Positions 1 to 6,440 of a stretch of 12,313 nt of DNA are shown here, one piece after another (position 1 is the first letter of the stretch; every line of letters begins with the position of its first letter). Below the pieces are notes generated by a model. That model was not told the DNA's origin. It did not search any database and saw only the letters and a list, made by a program, of their open reading frames with translations. A program made the translations under genes and the position numbers. The DNA is from JACNLC01 sp964607375 (GTDB taxonomy: Bacteria; Fidelibacterota; Marinisomatia; SCGC-AAA003-L08; JACNLC01): assembly GCA_964607375.1 (NCBI GenBank), contig CAZSJY010000054.1, forward strand, positions 1 to 12,313, read 5' to 3'.

Positions 1-62
1 CGGATGAAAAGAATTGTCAAATGTTATGTAAAGATTGCAATAGAAGAAAATCGGGAAAATGA
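1..62 (+). CDS. HNH endonuclease, C-terminal end only (partial)
   Basis: The gene enters from the left edge. Reading from base 3 gives 19 codons and then TGA at 60-62. The peptide contains the run MLCKDCNRRKSGK, which matches the end of HNH nuclease domains: a CxxC zinc-knuckle pair followed by N-R-x-K, where the Asn and Lys sit in the last helix of the beta-beta-alpha metal fold. Such proteins are restriction, homing or phage-associated DNA nucleases. The nuclease core (the His-Asn-His residues) lies outside the window, so activity and subtype cannot be judged. An open reading from ATG at base 4 in another frame also ends nearby, but it resembles nothing known. The next gene is a phage-type Bro-N fragment, which fits a mobile or defence-related neighbourhood. 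Confidence 0.6.
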   Translation, partial: DEKNCQMLCKDCNRRKSGK

Positions 63-102
63 TGATTGCTAAGCTACCTAATGATTGTAAAAAAACAATA
101 TA

Positions 103-411
103 ATGGAAACAAAAATAGCTTTATTGAAGGGAACGAAAATTAGTAAAACTATTCACGAAAATGAATGGTGGTCTGTAATAACGGATGTAATTTCAGTATT
201 GACGGATTCAGGTAATCCAAGAGGATATGTTAAAGATATGCACAGGCAAGACGAGGAACTTTCCAAGAGATGGGTGCAAATTAACACCACTCTTTCAATA
301 AATTCTGCTGGAGGATCACAAAATGTAAATTGTGTGAATACAGAAGGTATATTCCGAATCATCCAGTCTATTCCTTCATCAAAAGCAGAAATTAGTATTA
401 GACTAAAATGA
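103..411 (+). CDS. Bro-N domain (phage antirepressor / DinD-like) protein, C-terminally truncated
   Basis: This 102-residue protein matches the N-terminal Bro-N domain of phage antirepressors and DinD-like proteins. It has the EWW...DVISVLTDS block (residues 21-36), NPRGYVKDM (38-46), the AGGSQNVNC segment (69-77) and NTEGIFRIIQSIPSSKAE (79-96). In full-length relatives that last block continues into a conserved segment of the type PFKLWLAKVGYER and then a helical C-terminal half. Here it is replaced by six unrelated residues and a TGA that overlaps the dapF ATG (ATGA, 408-411). No other reading frame resumes the missing part, so this is a deletion or junction rather than a frameshift. Bro-N domains bind DNA; whether this fragment is folded or expressed is unknown. 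No clear Shine-Dalgarno precedes the ATG. A small hairpin (ATTGT/ACAAT, 84-99) lies just upstream. Confidence 0.75.
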   Translation: METKIALLKGTKISKTIHENEWWSVITDVISVLTDSGNPRGYVKDMHRQDEELSKRWVQINTTLSINSAGGSQNVNCVNTEGIFRIIQSIPSSKAEISIRLK

Positions 412-1202
412 AAATTCCATTTACTAAAGCTCATGGGACAGGTAATGATTTTATTATCTTCATTAAAAAAGAATGTCCCGAAATTATTTCAAATAGTGAT
501 TTTATTCAGAAAGTTTGTTCCAGGAGGGCTGGTATTGGTGCGGATGCTGTGTTAATTTTATCAGATGAACAAAATTATGATTTCAAAATGGACTATTACA
601 ATTCCGATGGCTCATGGGAAACTTTTTGTGCAAACGGAGCTAGGTGCGCAACCAAGCTTTTATATCAAAAAGGACTTATTGATAAAACAACATTATTCAC
701 ATCAGGAGATGGACCACACAAAGCAGAAATTTTAGATAGTGATTTAGTTCGATTAAAAATGCTAGCTCCAACAATCCAATCAGATTTATTAAAAATCAAT
801 GGTTTTACCGGTAAGCATATTGATTCAGGTGCCCGACATTTTGCAACAGAAGTATCAAACTTTTCCCAAGAAAAAGCAAGAGAATTCGCACCTCGTATTC
901 GCTATTCTTCTGTCTTTACCCCAAAGGGTATTAATGTCAATTTTTACGAGATATTAGACAATTCAACAATAAAAGTTATCACTTACGAGAAGGGGATAGA
1001 AAAAGTAATGCTCTCTTGTGGTTCTGGGTCAGTTGCGGCGTCTTATTACGCATCTCAAAATCATCAGTTCCAAAGTCCACTTAAAGTTATAGTACCTGGT
1101 GGAGAATTGTCAATCGAATTTGATGAAAATTGGAAAGATGTGTGGCTAATTGGTCCGGCAATTATACTGTTTTCTGCAGCAATAGACAGTCAAAACTTAT
1201 AA
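408..1202 (+). CDS. dapF: Diaminopimelate epimerase, divergent
   Basis: This enzyme would interconvert LL- and meso-diaminopimelate, for lysine and peptidoglycan synthesis in the cytosol. Family marks are KAHGTGNDF at residues 7-15, GIGAD at 42-46, NSDGS at 65-69 with the first catalytic cysteine Cys74 in FCANGARC, GINVNFYEI at 174-182, and the second catalytic cysteine Cys204 in LSCGSGS. The length of 264 residues is normal. Several usually conserved positions differ: the family's (N/S)PH motif is ARH at 142-144, the YERG motif is YEKG at 193-196, and the acidic-threonine segment before Cys204 reads EKVM. Both acid/base cysteines are kept, so epimerase chemistry is likely, but another substrate is possible. 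The start codon overlaps the stop of the Bro-N fragment. No Shine-Dalgarno is visible, and any native promoter would have to lie in or before the fragment. Confidence 0.88.
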   Translation: MKIPFTKAHGTGNDFIIFIKKECPEIISNSDFIQKVCSRRAGIGADAVLILSDEQNYDFKMDYYNSDGSWETFCANGARCATKLLYQKGLIDKTTLFTSGDGPHKAEILDSDLVRLKMLAPTIQSDLLKINGFTGKHIDSGARHFATEVSNFSQEKAREFAPRIRYSSVFTPKGINVNFYEILDNSTIKVITYEKGIEKVMLSCGSGSVAASYYASQNHQFQSPLKVIVPGGELSIEFDENWKDVWLIGPAIILFSAAIDSQNL

Positions 1203-1297
1203 TTACCTAATTGACCTAATTTCTATAAACCCAAACTCCAATATCTAATATCCAACTCATATCTCCTAAAATTAAATACTTAGAATCGAGAGACCAG
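1203..1297 (+). terminator. Possible Rho-dependent termination region between convergent genes
   Basis: This spacer lies between the stops of dapF and the AroQ-like gene. An 8-bp direct repeat, ACCTAATT, occurs at 1205-1212 and 1214-1221. From 1214 to 1282 the plus strand has no G at all but about 18 C, that is, an unstructured C-over-G RNA of the kind Rho binds. No intrinsic terminator hairpin with a T-run is visible for either gene. A role as a Rho loading site for dapF transcripts is inference from composition only. Confidence 0.3.
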
Positions 1298-1702
1298 CTA
1301 CAAATAAGCTATAATCTTCTTAAATCCTTCTAAATATCCATTTATTGCATTGGGATTATTAATATTTGTTATACCTGAGAAAATAGATGATTTAGGTTTA
1401 TCTAACGAAATTGTGATGTATGGTAATTTGATAAGGTCTAGTGTATCTGTTACAACAAAACCGTTTTGATTCCACGCCCCTGGAGAAACCAAAAGTCCAT
1501 CAGCTTTATTGCGATTTCTATGTAAAAATGTAACTGCTTCACTCTCGGAGTGAGTTTGAAATATTTTTAGTTCAATATCTGTATTTCTAACTTGCTTACG
1601 AAGAGCTTTGTTGACTTTATCCAAAGTAATTAGAGAACCATCTTGTGCAGACCGCAATCCTAATAAGTTCATATTTGGACCGTGCAATATTAGAATTTTC
1701 AT
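1298..1702 (-). CDS. AroQ-fold (type II dehydroquinase-like) protein lacking catalytic residues
   Basis: The fold assignment rests on the opening KILILHGPNMNLLGLR (residues 2-17), FQTHSESE (48-55), DGLLVSPGAWNQ (68-79) and the length of 134 residues, slightly short for type II 3-dehydroquinate dehydratases. Most catalytic positions are changed. The essential Tyr of the lid motif (family REPxxYG) is absent, as this stretch reads RSAQDG. The NPGA Asn is Ser73 and the following motif His is Gln79. The family's EVHLSN segment with catalytic His reads TISLDK (97-102), and the Arg-rich REEFR segment is gone. Asn12, Arg17 and Asp86 remain. Shikimate-pathway activity is therefore doubtful, and a binding or regulatory role is possible. 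The frame is clean throughout and the ATG overlaps the Nudix stop (ATGA), so translation is probably coupled to that gene. I withhold the symbol aroQ. Confidence 0.75.
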   Translation of the reverse strand: MKILILHGPNMNLLGLRSAQDGSLITLDKVNKALRKQVRNTDIELKIFQTHSESEAVTFLHRNRNKADGLLVSPGAWNQNGFVVTDTLDLIKLPYITISLDKPKSSIFSGITNINNPNAINGYLEGFKKIIAYL

Positions 1703-2211
1703 AATTGACCTATTTCCTTTCTATACATTTTCAAGAATTCTGTATGGCAACGAAATGCTAATTCTGGTAACTTGTTCAACGGAAAAAACTGAGCTTCTTC
1801 CGCATCATCTCCAGGTTTTATTGGTGAAAAATCATCAATTTCCATAACCATCCCTAATAGAAGTACATCACCAAATACTGAATTAAAATGAGAGCAATGT
1901 CCAATAAATTGTGAAACTTTCCCAACTAGATTTGTTTCTTCTTTCAACTCACGGATTGCAGATTGTTGAGGAGTTTCTCCAAGCTCCATAAAGCCACCGG
2001 GTAAACACCAAAATCCTTTTGCTGGTGTAAATTTTCTTCGAACTAACAGAATTTCATCTCCTTTAGGGCAAATCATTGTTGCGGTTGGTTTTGGATTTTC
2101 ATAGTGAACCGTATCGCAGTTTTTGCAATAAAAACGGTGTCGCCCTTCCATATACTTTTCAGAGTTTTTATTTCCACAATTTGAGCAGTATTCCATATAT
2201 GCCATAGTCAT
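1699..2211 (-). CDS. Nudix hydrolase with N-terminal zinc ribbon
   Basis: This cytosolic hydrolase would cleave a nucleoside diphosphate linked to another group (X). An N-terminal zinc ribbon uses Cys9, Cys12, Cys29 and Cys32, followed by the HYENPKP turn typical of NudC-like and ADP-ribose pyrophosphatase-like members. The Nudix box spans residues 73-95: Gly73, Glu79 and the metal-binding R87-E88-L-K-E91-E92 are all present. The only deviation is Asn94 where Gly is usual, which is a common variant. The substrate cannot be read from sequence; NADH/ADP-ribose-type or general house-cleaning activity is plausible. Met1, Met3 and Met6 are all possible starts, and none has a strong Shine-Dalgarno. 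The gene leads a two-gene minus-strand unit with the AroQ-like protein. Confidence 0.88.
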   Translation of the reverse strand: MTMAYMEYCSNCGNKNSEKYMEGRHRFYCKNCDTVHYENPKPTATMICPKGDEILLVRRKFTPAKGFWCLPGGFMELGETPQQSAIRELKEETNLVGKVSQFIGHCSHFNSVFGDVLLLGMVMEIDDFSPIKPGDDAEEAQFFPLNKLPELAFRCHTEFLKMYRKEIGQL

Positions 2212-2280
2212 AAGTTAGGTTGATTTTAGGATGAATCCAACTTGGTTTTAATGCAAAATTCACGGTAAACTTTCCGTCTG
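2212..2280. promoter_or_regulatory. Divergent promoter region (Nudix / PfkB kinase)
   Basis: These 69 bp separate two divergently read units and so must hold both start signals unless a promoter lies inside a gene. The plus strand has TTGG (near 2243) and TAAACTTT about 20 bp later, a rough resemblance to the Bacteroidota -33/-7 boxes. I see no convincing minus-strand match, no operator-like palindrome and no Shine-Dalgarno for either gene. Confidence 0.3.
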
Positions 2281-3177
2281 ATGAATCAGCAAAAATCCAT
2301 ACTTGCCATTGGCTCAATCGCATTGGACAGTTTAATTACACCAAAGGGAAATCGAAGTGAAATTTTGGGAGGTTCCGCTTCTTATTTCTCGATAGCGTCA
2401 TCACTTTATGCTCCAGTAAGTTTGGTTGGAGTGGTCGGAGATGATTTTCCAAAATCCGGAATTGATTTGTTTGAATCGTATAATATCGACTTAACGAACC
2501 TGGAAATTCAAAAAGGCAAAACTTTTAGATGGAAATGCGAGTATAGTCACGATTACTGCACAAGAAAAACTCTATCAACAGAATTAGGTGTTTTTGAAAA
2601 TTACCATCCAAATATTAACGATTCCCACAAAAACCACTCGTTAGTATTTTTAGGTAATATCCAACCGGAATTACAACTTTCGGTTATCGAACAAAATGTA
2701 AGTTCTGAATTAATAATCTGTGATACAATGAATCTTTGGATTGATTTAAATCTTTCTAAATTGGAAGAAGTTTTAGCAAGAATTGATGTGTTTTTGTTGA
2801 ATGATGAGGAAGCAATCCAAATTACTGAACAAGAAAACTTGAATCTCGCATCAGACGAATTAATGAAAAAAGGACCTTCTGTTATTGTGATAAAGAAAGG
2901 AGCAAATGGTGCTCTACTTGCTTATGATAATCTGAAGATCAACATCCCAGTTGTGCCAAATACAGATGTTTTTGACCCAACGGGAGCTGGAGATAGTTTT
3001 GCTGGTGGATTTGTCGGCTATCTTGCAAAATACGGAACAAATGATTGGTTGAATGCTGTAATAAACGGAGCATCTGTAGCTTCGTTTACAGTAGGCGGTT
3101 TTGGCTTGGAAGGGCTACTTCAGGCAAATTTAAAAAAAATAAACAAACGCTGTAAAGCGATTGAAGAATTATTATAG
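2281..3177 (+). CDS. PfkB/ribokinase-family sugar or nucleoside kinase
   Basis: This is an ATP-dependent kinase of the ribokinase superfamily, presumably cytosolic. The N-terminal substrate site has Asp16 and the di-glycine motif GGSASYF (30-36), then VGVVGDDFP (49-57). The NxxE magnesium motif is Asn174-Asp-Glu-Glu177, and the C-terminal signature DPTGAGDSFAGGF spans 232-244 with catalytic base Asp238 and the anion hole at GAGD. The length of 298 residues is typical. The FRW segment (82-84) and the FLGNIQPELQ stretch (123-132) match a subgroup usually annotated only as sugar kinase; I cannot assign a substrate. The stop is 11 bp from the TPR lipoprotein gene, so the two are very likely co-transcribed and share the terminator at 4280-4305. 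No Shine-Dalgarno precedes the ATG. Confidence 0.9.
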   Translation: MNQQKSILAIGSIALDSLITPKGNRSEILGGSASYFSIASSLYAPVSLVGVVGDDFPKSGIDLFESYNIDLTNLEIQKGKTFRWKCEYSHDYCTRKTLSTELGVFENYHPNINDSHKNHSLVFLGNIQPELQLSVIEQNVSSELIICDTMNLWIDLNLSKLEEVLARIDVFLLNDEEAIQITEQENLNLASDELMKKGPSVIVIKKGANGALLAYDNLKINIPVVPNTDVFDPTGAGDSFAGGFVGYLAKYGTNDWLNAVINGASVASFTVGGFGLEGLLQANLKKINKRCKAIEELL

Positions 3178-3188
3178 AAAGGTTAACA

Positions 3189-4256
3189 ATGAACAAAATA
3201 ATTGCAATTGTAATTTTAGCACTAATCGGATATGGTTGTGTTTCCAGCAGTATGGAATTTACTACTGCCAAAACTACTCTCAGAAGTGAGAGAAATGTTA
3301 TAGAAGCTGAAAAGTGGTTTATAAAAGCATTAGAAGTGGAACCAAACAATGCGCTTATTCCTTATATTATGGCAACAGAAATCTACCGGCCACAAAAAAG
3401 GTGGGGTAAAATGGTGGAGATGTTCGATGAAGCACTTCGTCGAAACCCAGAAACTGAAATTGAAAAACCATTTTTGACTGATAATCAAAAATATATCAGA
3501 ACCATTCAACAAGCCATTGAAGTTTACAGTATTGAAGAGTGGAGTAAAATTTATAATGCCGGTGTTGAACATTATTCTGCAGGTAAAATTTATAATGCCA
3601 TTGAATTATTTGAATTGGCTATGCGATTAGTCCCATCTGATGGTAATGCTTACAGCACTTTGGCAACGCTACATTTGAATACCGACAATCTTGAAAAAGG
3701 TAGAACAATTATTGAACAAGGATTGCAAAATGCAAACGATAATGTAAATGTTCTTCAAACTGCTGGTGATATAGCTCAACGGCAAAAAAGGTATAACGAT
3801 GCAGTTGATTATTACTTAAAAACAATTGATTTACTCGAAAAACCTGGTCAGGTGATGCAAAAATTGATTTTTGTGTATATTGAACTCGGTGATTTTAATA
3901 AAGCAATTGATTATTCAATGTTAGTATTAAGGGAATTTCCTTATGATGCTGATATCTACTACAATGTAGGTGTATTATATCAGAAACTTGCGTTAAAAGA
4001 ATTTGAACCAGCAAGAGATCTATTCAATGAAATCTCAAATGAAGATGTGCGTGATAATAGTACTTTAGATGCAATCTCCCAACAATTCACTAAAGCAAGG
4101 AAGTATTCTGCTGAAGCGAAAGATTACTTTCTTCAAGCGAAAGATTTGGAAACCGAGGATATCGGTAGTGCTGAAGCTGTGAGAGAAATGGAAAAAATGA
4201 TCAGCCAAATTGAAAATCTGTTTATTCCAGCTATTCGGAAGATGATTAAAGAATAA
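3189..4256 (+). CDS. TPR-repeat lipoprotein
   Basis: A hydrophobic N-terminus (residues 4-14) ends at Cys17 in GYGC, a loose lipobox with Gly at -3. This suggests a lipid-anchored envelope protein exposed to the periplasm. The rest (355 residues in all) is helical repeat. TPR-like units occur around 36-87 (one starting at AEKWFIKALEVEPNN), and clearer ones lie at 119-152, 154-186, 187-220, 224-254 and 256-280. The charged C-terminal part (about 290-355) looks helical, possibly coiled coil. TPRs bind other proteins; the partner is unknown. The start is supported by AAAGG 6 bp upstream. Its position just after the PfkB kinase and before an intrinsic terminator makes the two a complete transcription unit. 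Confidence 0.85.
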   Translation: MNKIIAIVILALIGYGCVSSSMEFTTAKTTLRSERNVIEAEKWFIKALEVEPNNALIPYIMATEIYRPQKRWGKMVEMFDEALRRNPETEIEKPFLTDNQKYIRTIQQAIEVYSIEEWSKIYNAGVEHYSAGKIYNAIELFELAMRLVPSDGNAYSTLATLHLNTDNLEKGRTIIEQGLQNANDNVNVLQTAGDIAQRQKRYNDAVDYYLKTIDLLEKPGQVMQKLIFVYIELGDFNKAIDYSMLVLREFPYDADIYYNVGVLYQKLALKEFEPARDLFNEISNEDVRDNSTLDAISQQFTKARKYSAEAKDYFLQAKDLETEDIGSAEAVREMEKMISQIENLFIPAIRKMIKE

Positions 4257-4279
4257 ATAATCTTTGTTTTGTAAATGGG

Positions 4280-4305
4280 AAAGGGCTCTAATCGAGCCCT
4301 TTTTT
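4280..4305 (+). terminator. Rho-independent terminator after TPR lipoprotein gene
   Basis: The arms AAAGGGCTC (4280-4288) and GAGCCCTTT (4294-4302) pair perfectly over 9 bp around a 5-nt loop, TAATC. They are followed by an unbroken T-run through 4305. It lies 24 bp past the TPR lipoprotein stop and ends the kinase/TPR unit. The T-run is on the plus strand; read from the minus strand the hairpin has only a short A/T context and is less convincing as a bidirectional terminator. Confidence 0.93.
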
Positions 4306-4476
4306 ATTTTACCGGAAATCTTCCCGGTGCTCCTCCTCCAACTTTTTCCCTAACAAACTTGCGGTAAATATATATCTAATTTAACAAAATATATGAGACT
4401 TATATCACATTTTTTGAAATAATTGTAACAATTTTATACTCTTCTTACTCTTTTTGTATAAATTGAAGATATAAAA

Positions 4477-5367
4477 TTAACCAATTTTTGTTCGTTTTAT
4501 CAGATATTCACTCAACGCTAAATCAAGAGAACGGTCAGTTGTAATCGGGATATAATCAATATTATTCTTACGACATCGAGATTTGAAGTAATGACAAAAA
4601 TCGTTCATCGTCTTTTGATAATCTTTTTGAATGTGCCACGGTTCAGTAATTATTTTTTCGCCCGTTTCCATATCTTTAAACATTGTTCGTTTGGAAAAGT
4701 CCAAATTCATTTCTTGTGGATCCAAAATGTGGAAAACAATAACTTCGTGCCGTTTGTGCCGAAAATGCTTTAAGCCAGATAATATTTCTTCTACATCATC
4801 AAATAAATCTGAAATTAGAATGATCAATCCGCGTTTTTTTATTGCTTCAGCAAAATGATGAAGAATGGGAGAAATTCGCGTTTCAGGTCCCGGTTGAATT
4901 TTTGACATCTCACCAATTAACACATTCAGATGGCTTGATTTTGAACGAGAAGGAACAGAAGAACGAATTTCGGAATCGAACAATGAAAGACCAACAGCAT
5001 CTTGTTGTTTGAGCATTAAATATCCCAACGATGCAGATAGAATCTGAGCATATTCTAATTTACTGACTTTTTCGGAACGGTAATCCATGGAACGACTTTG
5101 GTCAACCAATAAATATGACCGTAAATTAGTTTCTTCTTCAAATTGCTTTACATAATATCGCTCTGTTTTTCCCCATAATTTCCAGTCGATGTGACGAATT
5201 TCATCTCCTGGGCCATATGCTCGATGCTCAGAAAATTCAACTGAAAATCCGTGATACGGACTTTTGTGCAAACCCACAATAAATCCTTCAACAACTAATC
5301 TTGCTTTGAGGGATAAATTGTCTAATCTTGAAATTATCTCTGGAGTGAGATATTGAGACTTAGTCAT
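4477..5367 (-). CDS. DUF58 domain protein with vWA-like metal site
   Basis: The 296-residue protein has the DUF58 signature, with FSEHRAYGPGDEIRHIDW at residues 45-62. A von Willebrand A-like domain follows, with the metal-binding DxSxS motif as DQSRS at 89-93. No signal peptide or membrane segment is visible, so it is probably cytosolic or peripheral. DUF58 proteins are usually encoded with MoxR AAA+ ATPases, which are thought to act as chaperones for complex assembly or stress responses. Here the ATG overlaps the MoxR stop by 8 bp, indicating translational coupling. The vWA membrane proteins (BatA/BatB type) that often follow are absent: the next gene is convergent. The molecular target is unknown. 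Confidence 0.9.
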   Translation of the reverse strand: MTKSQYLTPEIISRLDNLSLKARLVVEGFIVGLHKSPYHGFSVEFSEHRAYGPGDEIRHIDWKLWGKTERYYVKQFEEETNLRSYLLVDQSRSMDYRSEKVSKLEYAQILSASLGYLMLKQQDAVGLSLFDSEIRSSVPSRSKSSHLNVLIGEMSKIQPGPETRISPILHHFAEAIKKRGLIILISDLFDDVEEILSGLKHFRHKRHEVIVFHILDPQEMNLDFSKRTMFKDMETGEKIITEPWHIQKDYQKTMNDFCHYFKSRCRKNNIDYIPITTDRSLDLALSEYLIKRTKIG

Positions 5368-6340
5368 CTTCCGCTATGAGCTTGTCGAGAATATTGTCAG
5401 TGTTGATTCCGTCAGCTTCTGCATTGAAATTGGTGATAATTCGGTGCCTCATCACCGGCTTAACCATTTCTTTTACATCGGCAATATCTGGAGTGGTTCT
5501 GCCATCCAAAACCGCTTTGGCTTTAGCACCTAAAATCAAGTAAGCGCTAGCTCTTGGTCCTGCTCCCCAATCTAACCAATTCTGTATGTATTGAGGTGCA
5601 AATTCGCTTTTTGGTCTGGTTTTTCCAACGAGATTAACAGCATATTCTATCACATTATCGGCAACAGGAATATCCCGAACTAACTCTTGAAATGCCAACA
5701 GATCTTTCAGACTTATCACATTTGTCAATTTGTCCAAAACACCTGTTGTTGTGGATTTGACAATATCAATTTCTTCGCTAGGGAGTGGATAATCAATTTT
5801 GAGATTAAACATAAATCTGTCAAGTTGGGCTTCTGGTAACGGATAAGTCCCCTCCTGCTCAATCGGGTTTTGAGTTGCCAACACAAAAAACGGTTCGTCT
5901 AGGGTATAAGTTGTTCCGCCTGTGGTTACTTTGTGTTCTTGCATTGCTTCCAATAATGCAGATTGAGTTTTTGGTGGAGTTCGGTTGATTTCATCTGCAA
6001 GTATGATATTTGCAAAAACCGGTCCTTTGAAAAACTTAAATGAGCGTTTTCCAGTAGAGGTGTCCTCTTCGATAATTTCCGTTCCAGTGATATCGGATGG
6101 CATCAAGTCTGGTGTAAATTGTATTCTACTAAATTTCAAATCCATGACATCTGCTAATGTTTTAATAAGCAATGTTTTTGCAAGACCTGGAACTCCTTCT
6201 AACAAAATATGTCCTTTACATAAAAGTGCAACAAAAAGATGTTCTACAATTTCTTTTTGCCCGATGATGACTTTCCCAATTTCATCGAAAAGTTCTGCTT
6301 TTGTTCCGTTTAATTTTTCTACAAGTTTAATGTTATCCAT
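5360..6340 (-). CDS. MoxR-family AAA+ ATPase
   Basis: This is a cytosolic ATPase of the MoxR branch of AAA+, 326 residues with the start chosen here. Walker A is GVPGLAKT (49-56), Walker B ILADEINR (113-120), sensor 1 ATQNP (155-159), and the arginine-bearing LPEAQLDRF follows (168-176). The lid domain lies in the C-terminal third. The frame stays open to 6415, but the added 25 residues (rich in Cys, Phe and Arg) look unlike the family. The ATG at 6340 is preceded by a good AGGA, and the protein then begins where relatives do. It is expected to act with the overlapping DUF58 protein. The specific client is unknown. Confidence 0.95.
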   Translation of the reverse strand: MDNIKLVEKLNGTKAELFDEIGKVIIGQKEIVEHLFVALLCKGHILLEGVPGLAKTLLIKTLADVMDLKFSRIQFTPDLMPSDITGTEIIEEDTSTGKRSFKFFKGPVFANIILADEINRTPPKTQSALLEAMQEHKVTTGGTTYTLDEPFFVLATQNPIEQEGTYPLPEAQLDRFMFNLKIDYPLPSEEIDIVKSTTTGVLDKLTNVISLKDLLAFQELVRDIPVADNVIEYAVNLVGKTRPKSEFAPQYIQNWLDWGAGPRASAYLILGAKAKAVLDGRTTPDIADVKEMVKPVMRHRIITNFNAEADGINTDNILDKLIAEDD

Positions 6341-6440
6341 AATTATCCTAATTTTTTGGGTGTTAAATCTAAAGGGTTCTTCACAGTTACACAATGAAAT
6401 TCCTTGATGTAACACAAAGAATACATGTAATATTTACTCA
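6341..6440. promoter_or_regulatory. Divergent promoter region (MoxR / rlmN)
   Basis: These 100 bp hold the start signals for both units. On the minus strand TTG near 6440 is followed by TATTCTTTG, one base longer than the Bacteroidota TAnnTTTG box. An inverted repeat, GTTACA (6386-6391) and TGTAAC (6408-6413), and an imperfect 11-bp direct repeat (GTTACACAATG and GTAACACAAAG) lie between the genes and could be a regulator site. The evidence is weak. Confidence 0.3.
6346..6350 (-). promoter_or_regulatory. Ribosome binding site fixing the MoxR start
   Basis: On the minus strand the sequence reads TAGGATAATT immediately before the ATG at 6340, placing AGGA 5 nt upstream of it. It supports the shorter MoxR protein over the ORF opening at 6415, whose start lacks such a site. 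Confidence 0.65.

Noticed and set aside
84..99. ATTGT/ACAAT hairpin before the Bro-N start as a terminator of the HNH gene
   Set aside because: Only 5 AT-rich pairs with an A-only loop and no T-run.
1608..1847. 79-residue plus-strand ORF opposite the AroQ-like and Nudix genes
   Set aside because: It is antisense to two well-supported genes and has no recognisable domain.
4311..4328. ACCGG/CCGGT inverted repeat after the terminator
   Set aside because: Five-base arms, 8-nt loop and no T-run; it adds nothing to the strong hairpin at 4280-4305.
4421..4433. Palindrome AATTGT-A-ACAATT in the convergent spacer
   Set aside because: The loop is too small for a hairpin terminator, the arms are AT-only, and no promoter is nearby for an operator to control.
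4437..4454. Tandem pair TACTCTTCT/TACTCTTTT
   Set aside because: Only two 9-bp copies with a mismatch, in low-complexity AT-rich spacer; likely slippage with no evident role.
5985..6407. 140-residue plus-strand ORF opposite MoxR
   Set aside because: It is fully antisense to conserved MoxR motifs and its composition is that of a complement shadow.
6341..6415. N-terminal extension of MoxR by 25 residues from an ATG at 6415
   Set aside because: The added residues do not resemble the family, and the ATG at 6340 has AGGA at the right distance.
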